From Actinomycetota bacterium (lineage in GTDB: Bacteria; Actinomycetota; UBA4738), in contig VAYG01000128.1 of the NCBI GenBank assembly GCA_005885015.1, forward strand, positions 1 to 8,851: DNA of 8,851 nt, written 5' to 3'. The notes below the pieces were generated by a model. The model was not told the origin of the DNA. It saw only the letters and a list, made by a program, of their open reading frames with translations, and made no database searches. Both the position numbers and the translations under genes were made by a program. Below, one piece after another: positions 1 through 5,859 of the stretch (positions are counted from its first letter, which is position 1; each line of letters starts with the position of its first letter).

Positions 1-110
1 AGCCAGTTGAACAGCGCGGTCCGGGCGTTCCCCACGTGGAGGTAGCCGGTCGGGGCCGGGGCCATCCGGCACCGGACGGCGCGAGGACCTTCGACTTCGC
101 CCTCAGCCAC
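1..110 (-). CDS. gltX: Glutamyl-tRNA synthetase, N-terminal fragment
   Basis: Class I aminoacyl-tRNA synthetase that attaches glutamate to tRNA-Glu in the cytoplasm. Only the first 36 codons are in the window; the gene continues past the left edge. The translation contains APAPTGYLHVGNARTALFNW. This is the start of the Rossmann catalytic fold, with the HIGH-type ATP-binding signature as HVGN at residues 25-28. The chosen start is GTG at 110-108, which gives about 11 residues before the AVRCR strand, as is usual for the family. An AGGTGG-like ribosome binding site lies about seven bases upstream. The start lies inside the last codons of the FAH-family gene, and the two overlap by eight bases, so translational coupling is likely. 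A later in-frame ATG at 65-63 would remove the first beta strand and is unlikely. Identity is seen directly in the motif; function follows from the family. Confidence 0.93.
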   Translation of the reverse strand, partial: MAEGEVEGPRAVRCRMAPAPTGYLHVGNARTALFNW

Positions 111-864
111 CGGGCGCCACCTCGTTCTGGAGCACGCCGATCCCCTCCACCTCCACCTCCACCTTGTCGCCGACCTCCAGCGGCCCGACTCCCGCCGGGG
201 TGCCGGTGAGGATCACGTCGCCGGGGAGCAGCGTCATGACCTGGCTGATGAACTCGACCAGCCGGTTCGGGCCGAACGTGAGCTGGGCGGTTCGGGCGGA
301 CTGCCGCACCTCGCGGTTGACCCGGCACTCCAGCCATAGGTCGGTCGGGTCGAGCTCCGTCTCGATCCAGGGACCGACCGGACAGAATCCGTCGAAGCCC
401 TTCGCCCGGGTCCACTGGCCGTCCTTCGCCTGGAGGTCCCGCGCCGTCACGTCGTTGCCGCAGGTGAACCCCAGGATGTAGCGGCCCGCGTCCTCCGCCC
501 TGATGTGCCGGGCCACCCTCCCCAGGACCACGGCGAGCTCGGCCTCGTGGTCCACGCGCGACGACATGGCCGGATAGGGGATGGGATCGGCCGGGCCGAT
601 CACCGCAGTCGACGGCTTGATGAAGATGACCGGCTCCTCGGGGACGTCACCACCCATCTCCGCGGCGTGGTCCGCGTAGTTCTTGCCCACCGCGACGATC
701 TTCGAGGGCAGGACCGGCGCCAGCAGCCGCACCTCCGACAGCGGGACGTCCTCCCCGGTGGGGACGGGGTTATGAAAGAACGTCCCGGCCAGCGGACGGA
801 CGTAGTCGTCCTCCACGGATCCCGTGGCGATGCGGTTGCCGTGCCGAAACCTCGCGAGCCTCAT
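103..864 (-). CDS. Fumarylacetoacetate hydrolase (FAH) family protein
   Basis: A 253-residue single-domain FAH-fold enzyme, probably cytosolic and Mg- or Mn-dependent. The short N-terminal domain (about 1-50) is followed by the family core. Visible landmarks are KIVAVGKNYADHAAEM at 55-70, metal-ligand acidic residues E107 and E109 in DHEAEL, D138 in GNDVTARDLQ, K155 after the QW pair, and the closing signature ILTGTPAGVG near 218-227. Relatives act as acylpyruvate hydrolases, 2-hydroxyhepta-2,4-diene-1,7-dioate isomerases or oxaloacetate decarboxylases. The sequence alone does not choose among these. No homogentisate or homoprotocatechuate pathway genes lie nearby, so a classical aromatic-degradation role is not supported. 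A FAH gene directly before gltX is also seen in Mycobacterium tuberculosis (Rv2993c-Rv2992c). The start is ATG at 864-862, preceded in frame by a TAG five codons upstream. The MRLARF opening is typical, but no clear ribosome binding site is visible. Confidence 0.93.
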   Translation of the reverse strand: MRLARFRHGNRIATGSVEDDYVRPLAGTFFHNPVPTGEDVPLSEVRLLAPVLPSKIVAVGKNYADHAAEMGGDVPEEPVIFIKPSTAVIGPADPIPYPAMSSRVDHEAELAVVLGRVARHIRAEDAGRYILGFTCGNDVTARDLQAKDGQWTRAKGFDGFCPVGPWIETELDPTDLWLECRVNREVRQSARTAQLTFGPNRLVEFISQVMTLLPGDVILTGTPAGVGPLEVGDKVEVEVEGIGVLQNEVAPGG

Positions 865-878
865 GTCCCGATGAGGCT
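857..878. repeat. 8-bp inverted repeat over the FAH start codon
   Basis: AGCCTCAT (857-864) and ATGAGGCT (871-878) are perfect inverted copies separated by six bases. One arm contains the FAH-gene ATG. In the mRNA the stem would place the start codon in a hairpin. It could modestly limit initiation or be chance. Function is inferred only. Confidence 0.35.
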
Positions 879-883
879 ACCTC

Positions 884-910
884 GCCGGGCGCGCCGAGGG
901 CGCGCCCGGC
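884..910. terminator. Strong GC hairpin downstream of the protease gene
   Basis: A perfect 12-bp inverted repeat (left arm GCCGGGCGCGCC at 884-895, loop GAG, right arm 899-910) lies in the 74-base gap between the protease stop and the FAH start. Being all G and C, it would fold into a very stable hairpin in minus-strand transcripts leaving the protease gene. No U-tract follows, so it is not a canonical intrinsic terminator. It could be a U-less or factor-assisted terminator, or an mRNA-stabilising 3' structure. The structure is seen; the role is inferred. Confidence 0.5.
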
Positions 911-916
911 ACGGAG

Positions 917-932
917 CACCCCTCGAGGGGTG
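917..932. repeat. 16-bp perfect palindrome
   Basis: CACCCCTCGAGGGGTG is a perfect 16-base palindrome six bases after the hairpin at 884-910 and seven bases from the protease stop codon. It could be the first part of a two-element terminator for the protease message, or a dimeric protein-binding site ahead of the FAH-gltX pair. I cannot tell which. Confidence 0.4.
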
Positions 933-938
933 GCCGAC

Positions 939-2525
939 TCAGCAGGTGACCGTCGAGGTGATCGACTTCCCGTTCGAGAACGTGAAGGTGTACGTGCCCG
1001 GGGAGCAGGGATTGAGCTTCCACTTCGCCGTGTACGTGCCGTCGCCGGCCACCTGGTCTGCCCCGCGACCCCCGTCCCTCAGCCTCAGGACGACGTTCCC
1101 CGGGGTGATCGTGACCGACAGCTTGCCCGCCGGATTGGCGCAATTGATGTTGTAGGCCGCGACGATCACCGGCTTGAGCCCGCTGACCGAGGCCAGGGGC
1201 GCGATCGGGGCCGAGACCTTCTGGCCCGAGCACGTGAGCGAGCCGTAGGCGTTGGCACGCCGCCCGGTCGCCGTCTTGCCGTCCATGGAGGGCTTCGGGT
1301 CACCACCCGCCAGGATCAGGTTGCGGATCGCTCGCCAGTCCCGGCTTGGGTCCTGGGCCTTGATCAACGCGGCGAGGCCGGTCACATGCGGGGTGGCCAT
1401 CGAAGTCCCGGACAGGTAGGCGTAGAAGTTGTCTGGATTGCTCGACAACCAGTAGGTCGACCGGATCGAAGAGCCGGGCGCCCCGAGGTCGACCGACCTG
1501 AGCCCGTAGCTCGAGAACCCCGACTTGGCGTCGTTGTGGTCCGTGGCGGCCACGGCCAGGACGTTCGGCAGGAAGTAGTTGGAAGGGTAGTTGGGCGTGG
1601 CGTCGTTGTTGGCGTTGGCGTTTCCGGCCGCGGCGACGAACAGGATCCCGTGGGCGCCGTTGCTGGCGATGGCGTCTCTGGTCGCCTTGTCGAAGCCGCA
1701 CGCCTCGGGGCAGCCCCCATAGGAGTTGTTCGTGGCCATGTACTGCATGCACTCGATGATGGCCGCCGTGGTGCCGTTCCCCATCGAGTCGTGAGACTTG
1801 CAGGCAATGATGGTGACGTTCCAGTTGATACCGACCACGCCCTTCCCGTTGTTGCCCACCGCGCCCATCGTCCCGGCCGTGTGCGTGCCGTGGCCGTTGT
1901 CGTCCATGGGGTCGGTGTCTCCGTTGATGGCGTCGATGCCGTGGCAGTCGTCGATGTAGCCGTTGCCGTCATCGTCCACTCCCGGCACGCCGTTGCACTC
2001 GGCCGTGTTCGGCTTGGCGTGTGCCTTGAGGTCCTCGTGGATGTAGTCGATCCCGGTGTCGATGTCGCCCACCGCGATGGAGTTGCTCCCAGTGGTGAGG
2101 TCCCATGCCTCCGGCGCGTCCACGTCCGAGTCCGGCGTGCCACCTGTCTGTCCGGTGTTGTTGAGGTTGTACATGCTCGGATACAGCGGGTCGTTCGGGG
2201 TGAGGTCCGTTCGGTCGATCTTGTAGATGAAGTTGGGCTGCGCGTACAGCACGTCGGACCGCGCCTGGTACCTGGCGATGGCCGCGCCCACACTCACGCT
2301 AGAGCTCAGCCGGATCAGCTGGAGCTGCGGGAGGAACCGGTACGACTTCATCACCCGGCCCCCCACCGAAGCGTTCGCCTGGGCGATGGCAGACGCCGAC
2401 GCGGACGAGGCGAACCGCACCAGGACCTGGCCCGGCACCGTCCACTGCTCGTTCACCGGGACGGCCGGCCCGACGGGCGCCGCCATCGACGCCGGCGCGG
2501 CGCCCATGGTCGCCAGCGCCAGCAC
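939..2525 (-). CDS. Secreted subtilisin-like serine protease (peptidase S8)
   Basis: Extracellular endopeptidase precursor. In the frame from GTG 2525 there are 528 residues. They comprise a hydrophobic, Ala-rich export segment (1-16, SMA-A cleavage-like), an I9-type propeptide (about 29-103, beginning PGQVLVRF), and an S8 catalytic domain (about 115-420). The triad is D156 (DTGID), H212 (GHGTHTAG) and S375 (SGTSMATPH), with oxyanion N302. A calcium-type loop, DDDGNGYIDD, lies at 184-193. A C-terminal beta-sandwich-like domain of about 95 residues (432-528) contains the GDGTYTA motif. Ten cysteines suggest disulfides and export. The start is problematic. This frame opens without the usual basic residues, has TGA six codons upstream, and has a poor ribosome binding site. 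A strong site sits before an out-of-frame GTG at 2544-2542, so a one-base frame lesion in the signal peptide is likely. The catalytic region itself looks intact. The target substrate is unknown. Confidence 0.93.
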   Translation of the reverse strand: MLALATMGAAPASMAAPVGPAVPVNEQWTVPGQVLVRFASSASASAIAQANASVGGRVMKSYRFLPQLQLIRLSSSVSVGAAIARYQARSDVLYAQPNFIYKIDRTDLTPNDPLYPSMYNLNNTGQTGGTPDSDVDAPEAWDLTTGSNSIAVGDIDTGIDYIHEDLKAHAKPNTAECNGVPGVDDDGNGYIDDCHGIDAINGDTDPMDDNGHGTHTAGTMGAVGNNGKGVVGINWNVTIIACKSHDSMGNGTTAAIIECMQYMATNNSYGGCPEACGFDKATRDAIASNGAHGILFVAAAGNANANNDATPNYPSNYFLPNVLAVAATDHNDAKSGFSSYGLRSVDLGAPGSSIRSTYWLSSNPDNFYAYLSGTSMATPHVTGLAALIKAQDPSRDWRAIRNLILAGGDPKPSMDGKTATGRRANAYGSLTCSGQKVSAPIAPLASVSGLKPVIVAAYNINCANPAGKLSVTITPGNVVLRLRDGGRGADQVAGDGTYTAKWKLNPCSPGTYTFTFSNGKSITSTVTC

Positions 2526-2541
2526 GCCAACTCGTCGATCT

Positions 2542-2559
2542 CACGGCTCCCCCTCCTCG
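2542..2559 (-). promoter_or_regulatory. Strong RBS and GTG for the protease, in the wrong frame
   Basis: Reading the minus strand, AGGAGG is followed by seven bases and then GTG at 2544-2542. This is much the best initiation signal in the region. Translation from it begins MRSTSW, a normal basic signal-peptide start, but it is one base out of register with VLALATMGAAPASMA and the rest of the protease. Its own frame closes at 2299. The original start was probably here. Confidence 0.6.
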
Positions 2560-2633
2560 TCCTCGCCGACGTTCGTGCGAACGCGAGAGATTACCCCTTC
2601 CCGGCCGGAACTGCCCCTCGGATCGGGGAATTC

Positions 2634-3587
2634 TCAGGAGGCGCCCGGGCCCGTCGAGAGATCGTCGGCGACGTAGGCGAGCCAGTGGCCATACCGTGGC
2701 AGCTGCCCTCGGGCCGCGGAGAAGAAGGTCTCCTGGAGCTCCTTGGTGACCGGCCCCCTCCCGTTGGCCCCGACCCGGCGGTCGTCGATCTCCCGGATCG
2801 GAGCGACTTCTGCCGCGGTGCCCGTGTAGAAGGCCTCGTCGGCCGTGTAGAGGTCGAATCGCGAGAGGTTTCGCTCGACCACCTCGTAGCCGAGGTCCCT
2901 GGCGATCGAGATGATCGAGTCCCTGGTGATGCCGTCGAGGCACCCCGCGGAGAACGGCGGCGTGTACAGGACCCCATCCTTGACGATGAAGATGTTCTCG
3001 CCGGGCCCGTCCGTCACGTGGCCGGCCATGTTCAGCATGATCCCCTCGTCGTATCCGGCCTTCAGCGCCTCCATCTTGGCCAAACCCGAGTTGATGTACT
3101 GCCCGGTGGCCTTGGCGCCGGGAGGAAGGATGTTGTGGTCGCTCCGCTTCCACGACGAGATCTTCGCCCGCACCCCAGCCTCCAGGGACTCCTCGCCGAG
3201 GTAGGTCCCCCACGGCCACACGGCCACGGTCACGTTGACCGGCGCCTGCAGGGGGTTCAGGCCCATCTCGCCGTATCCCCGGTAGACCAGCGGCCGGATG
3301 TAGCAGGCGTCGAGGTCGTTCTCCCTCACGGTGTCCTTCACGGCCTGGCAGATCTCGTCTTGGGAGAACGGGATCTCCATGTGGTAGACGTGGGCCGAAC
3401 GGAACAGCCGCCGGATGTGGTCCGGCAGCCGGAACACGGCGGCCCCCTGGTCCGTCCTGTACGCCCGAACGCCTTCGAAGACACCGCTGCCGTAGTGCAG
3501 GGCATGGGTGAGGACGTGAACGGTGGCGTCCTCCCAATCGACGAGCTTCCCGTCCATCCAGATCTTGTCGACCTGCGGAATCGGCAC
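2634..3587 (-). CDS. ilvE: Branched-chain amino acid aminotransferase
   Basis: PLP-dependent class IV transaminase that interconverts leucine, isoleucine and valine with their 2-keto acids, using glutamate/2-oxoglutarate. The 317-residue protein matches the short IlvE type. It opens with VDKIWMDGKLVDWEDATVHV, then HALHYGSGVFEGVRAY (28-43). The PLP lysine K159 is in GAKATGQY, followed by EGIMLN (181-186) and the cofactor-binding GPGENIF (194-200, with E197). The start is GTG at 3587-3585, chosen because AAAGGAGG lies seven bases upstream and the MPIPQVDKIWMDG opening fits the family. The reading frame stays open far upstream, but that part would run antisense across the lipoprotein gene and is not coding. 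A D-amino acid transaminase or aminodeoxychorismate lyase is less likely, given the motif set and the nearby serA and gltX. The 3' end is followed by 108 bases before the protease frame. Confidence 0.95.
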   Translation of the reverse strand: MPIPQVDKIWMDGKLVDWEDATVHVLTHALHYGSGVFEGVRAYRTDQGAAVFRLPDHIRRLFRSAHVYHMEIPFSQDEICQAVKDTVRENDLDACYIRPLVYRGYGEMGLNPLQAPVNVTVAVWPWGTYLGEESLEAGVRAKISSWKRSDHNILPPGAKATGQYINSGLAKMEALKAGYDEGIMLNMAGHVTDGPGENIFIVKDGVLYTPPFSAGCLDGITRDSIISIARDLGYEVVERNLSRFDLYTADEAFYTGTAAEVAPIREIDDRRVGANGRGPVTKELQETFFSAARGQLPRYGHWLAYVADDLSTGPGAS

Positions 3588-3594
3588 CTCGGCC

Positions 3595-3602
3595 CCTCCT
3601 TT
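3595..3602 (-). promoter_or_regulatory. Ribosome binding site that fixes the ilvE start
   Basis: On the minus strand this reads AAAGGAGG, a near-perfect Shine-Dalgarno sequence, with a seven-base spacer to GTG 3587-3585. It separates the true ilvE start from the much longer open frame upstream. Confidence 0.8.
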
Positions 3603-3726
3603 GGTTCGTCGAGGCGGCTCGGCGGTTGGGGCGACCGTCCGGCTCGCCGCGCTCCTAGGATACCCGGCAGACCGAGCTCGCCGGCCCAGAATGGGATCGA
3701 CGGGCGCGGGGTAGAAACTCACTCGC
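3603..3726. promoter_or_regulatory. Divergent spacer between ilvE and the lipoprotein gene
   Basis: This spacer must hold promoters for ilvE (minus) and the lipoprotein gene (plus). TATCCT on the minus strand (3658-3663) is a possible ilvE -10 element. TAGAAA at 3712-3717, about ten bases before the lipoprotein ATG, is a possible -10 that would give a nearly leaderless transcript. Neither has a convincing -35 partner. I see no clear operator dyad or attenuator. Confidence 0.3.
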
Positions 3727-4239
3727 ATGTCGCCGGCCGAGCGCCCCCATCGACGCTTGATCGCCGCATTCGCCGCGGCGCTCTGCCTGGTCCTTCCGGT
3801 GTCGGCGTGTGGGTCGCGGGCTCGCCTCTCCAAGGCCGAGTACGAGCGGCGGGTCAACGACCTCGGGAACCGGTTCAGCTCGACCCTCCGGACGGTGTTC
3901 TCCTCTCCGCAGCTCAAGAACCCGTCATCGCTGAAGCAGGCCGCCGACGTGATCCGGAAGGGTGCGGACGTGATCCGCCACGCGGCCGACGACCTCGACG
4001 GCCTCAACCCGCCGCCCGCGGCGGACCACGCCCATGGGCTGCTGGTCGGAGGCTTCAAGCAGTTCGCCGACGACCTGGATGGCTTCGCCGACGACGCGCA
4101 GGCCGGCAACCTGTCGAAGATGAGCCAGTTCGACCAAGCCGTGTCGACCGAGAGCCTTCCGTCGATGATGAAGATCAAGCAGGCCAGCGACGAGCTCAAG
4201 GCCCTGGGCTACCAGATCGGGGCCGGCCCGGGCGGCTAG
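3727..4239 (+). CDS. Predicted small lipoprotein, function unknown
   Basis: A 170-residue envelope protein. It has a basic N-terminus (RPHRR), a hydrophobic stretch (about 11-25) and a lipobox VSAC, so the mature protein should begin at lipidated C28, anchored on the outer face of the membrane. The rest is rich in Ala, Asp and Lys and looks mainly alpha-helical, with segments such as QAADVIRKGADVIRHAADDLDGL (71-93) that suggest a helical bundle. I recognise no enzymatic motif. The start is the first ATG after an in-frame TAG at 3712-3714. No Shine-Dalgarno sequence precedes it, so leaderless translation is possible. It is the only plus-strand gene between ilvE and serA, divergent from the first and convergent with the second, so it is transcribed alone. 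Lipoprotein status is well supported by the lipobox; the role is unknown. Confidence 0.85.
   Translation: MSPAERPHRRLIAAFAAALCLVLPVSACGSRARLSKAEYERRVNDLGNRFSSTLRTVFSSPQLKNPSSLKQAADVIRKGADVIRHAADDLDGLNPPPAADHAHGLLVGGFKQFADDLDGFADDAQAGNLSKMSQFDQAVSTESLPSMMKIKQASDELKALGYQIGAGPGG
4236..4239. other. Shared CTAG: overlapping stop codons of convergent genes
   Basis: The lipoprotein gene stops with TAG at 4237-4239, and serA stops with TAG on the other strand at 4238-4236. The palindrome CTAG thus serves both, and the genes have no intergenic space. Any terminator for either gene must lie inside the other's coding sequence. Confidence 0.9.
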
Positions 4240-5840
4240 ACCGGAACGGTGATCGAGCGGGCGCGTTCGGCCCCGATGGCCCGTTCGATCCGGCCCAGGA
4301 CCTCGGCGGGGATGGCCGAGTCGACCGTGAGCGCCATGAGGGCCGAGCCCCCCGCCTCGGTCCGCCCCACCTCCATGCTGCCGATGTTGATGCCGGCGTC
4401 GCCGAGCAGCGTCCCCACCGTCCCGATCACGCCCGGCCGGTCCACGTACAGGAAGAACGCCATGTGGCGGGCCGGGGCCACATCGACGTCGAAGTCGTCG
4501 ATCCGCACCAGCCGCTCACCGCCGCGCACCCCAACGAGCGTGCCGGCCACGGTGACCTCCCCGGCCTCCGTGGCGGCCCGAAGTGTCATCAGGTTCACGT
4601 AGTCCCGGGAGATCGGTGCCTTGCGCTCCGAGACCCCGATCCCCCGTTCCCGGGCGATCATCCCCGCGTTCACGAAGGACACCGGCTCGTGCACCACGCG
4701 GGCCAGGGCGCCCTTCAGGGCGGCCAGGGTGAGGGCCCGGGTGTCGTGCTCGGCGAGGTGGCCCACGTACTCGGCCTCTATCCCGTGGACCGGCCCCTCC
4801 GCCAGCCCCGTGAGGATGGCCCCGAGCTGCTCGGCCAGCGCCAGGAACGGCCGGACCTGCTCCGACACGTCGCCCGCGGCGGGCACGTTGACGGCGTAGG
4901 GCACGAACTCCCCTCGCAGGGCCAGCCGGACCATCTCGGCGATGGTTGCCCCGGCCTTGTCCTGCGCCTCGGCCGTCGACGCGCCCAGATGTGGGGTCGC
5001 CACCACGCTCTCGTACACCAGGAGGGGATGGGCCTTCGGCACCGGCTCCTGCTCGAACACGTCCAGGGCCGCGCCGCCCAGCTTGCCGTCGCGCACCGCT
5101 GCCACCAGCGCCCGCTCGTCGATGATCCCCCCGCGTGAAGTGTTCACGATCCTGGCCCCGTCCTTCATCAGGGCCAGCTCCCGCTCCCCGATCAGGCCCT
5201 CCGTCTCGGTGGTGAGCGGGAGGTGGATCGTCACGAAGTCGGCCTGCACCAGGACCGCCTCCAGGTTGGGCATCAGCTCGACGCCCAGGGACCTGGCCCG
5301 CTCTCTGGAGACGTAGGGGTCGAAGGCAACGATCCGCATCCCGAAGGCCTCGGCCCGTTGCGCCACCATGGTCCCCACACGGCCCAGCCCGAGCACGCCC
5401 AGAGTCTTGCCATGCAGCTCGACCCCCTGGAAGCGAGCCCGCTCCCACTTCCCCGCCTTGATGCTGGCGTCGGCCTGCGGGATGTTCCGGGCCTGGGCCA
5501 GCAGCAGGGCGATGGTGTGCTCGGCCGCGGAGACGATGTTCGACTGGGGCGCGTTCACCACCATCACGCCGCGGCGGGTGGCCGTCTCCACGTCGACGTT
5601 GTCCAGCCCGATCCCTGCCCGCCCGATGACCCGGAGGTTCTCCGCCCGCTCCAGGACGTCGGCCGTCACCTTGGTCTGGGACCGCACGATCAGCGCGGCA
5701 TACGGGGCGATCGCCTCCGCCAGTCCCTCCGCCGCCAGATCCGGCCGGACGTCCACCTCGAACTCGCGCCGGAGAAGGTCCTGCCCACCCTCCGAGAGCG
5801 GTTCGGTCACCAGGACCCGGAGCGGCGCCTCTTCGCCCAT
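4236..5840 (-). CDS. serA: D-3-phosphoglycerate dehydrogenase
   Basis: Catalyses the first step of serine biosynthesis, NAD-dependent oxidation of 3-phosphoglycerate to 3-phosphohydroxypyruvate, in the cytosol. The 534-residue length is that of the long form found in actinobacteria. It has a substrate domain, a nucleotide-binding domain with GLGRVG (151-156) and ribose-binding D174 (AFDPY), then catalytic R236 (NTSRGGI), E265 (DVFEQEP) and H284 (TPHLGAS). An intervening allosteric (ASB) domain follows (about 325-450), then a C-terminal ACT domain (about 459-534, FFLYVDRPGVIGTVG). The ACT and intervening domains predict serine feedback control. The start is ATG at 5840-5838, 19 bases after the stop of the upstream aminotransferase gene. 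This implies one transcript and probably reinitiation, since only a weak GGCGGGA precedes it. All key residues are present, so the gene looks intact. Confidence 0.97.
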   Translation of the reverse strand: MGEEAPLRVLVTEPLSEGGQDLLRREFEVDVRPDLAAEGLAEAIAPYAALIVRSQTKVTADVLERAENLRVIGRAGIGLDNVDVETATRRGVMVVNAPQSNIVSAAEHTIALLLAQARNIPQADASIKAGKWERARFQGVELHGKTLGVLGLGRVGTMVAQRAEAFGMRIVAFDPYVSRERARSLGVELMPNLEAVLVQADFVTIHLPLTTETEGLIGERELALMKDGARIVNTSRGGIIDERALVAAVRDGKLGGAALDVFEQEPVPKAHPLLVYESVVATPHLGASTAEAQDKAGATIAEMVRLALRGEFVPYAVNVPAAGDVSEQVRPFLALAEQLGAILTGLAEGPVHGIEAEYVGHLAEHDTRALTLAALKGALARVVHEPVSFVNAGMIARERGIGVSERKAPISRDYVNLMTLRAATEAGEVTVAGTLVGVRGGERLVRIDDFDVDVAPARHMAFFLYVDRPGVIGTVGTLLGDAGINIGSMEVGRTEAGGSALMALTVDSAIPAEVLGRIERAIGAERARSITVPV

Positions 5841-5859
5841 CGGAACCGGACGGTCCCGC

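Noticed and set aside
1590..1640. GTTGGCGTT-like short repeats
   Set aside because: They encode an Asn/Ala-rich surface loop just after the oxyanion Asn in the protease. It is low-complexity coding sequence, not a separate repeat element.
2526..2633. Possible terminator or promoter between ilvE and the protease
   Set aside because: Only a four-base CCCC/GGGG stem and a weak TAATCT are visible, without a U-tract or -35 partner.
2299..3537. Minus-strand frame of 412 codons covering the GTG at 2544
   Set aside because: It is a shadow frame of ilvE and the protease. Only the RBS and the first codons near 2544 are meaningful, as the lost start of the protease.
3588..4199. N-terminal extension of ilvE giving a 521-residue protein
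   Set aside because: The extension lies opposite the lipoprotein gene, has no family similarity, and is made unnecessary by the strong RBS and GTG at 3587.
930..5138. A 1402-codon open frame on the plus strand
   Set aside because: It runs antisense through the protease, ilvE and most of serA, and is also out of frame with the lipoprotein gene. Its translation is Arg, Gly, Val and Asp repeats without domains. Stop codons are simply rare opposite GC-rich codons.
4516..5448. Minus-strand frame inside serA
   Set aside because: Gly-, Arg- and Ala-rich out-of-frame translation of serA; no motifs.
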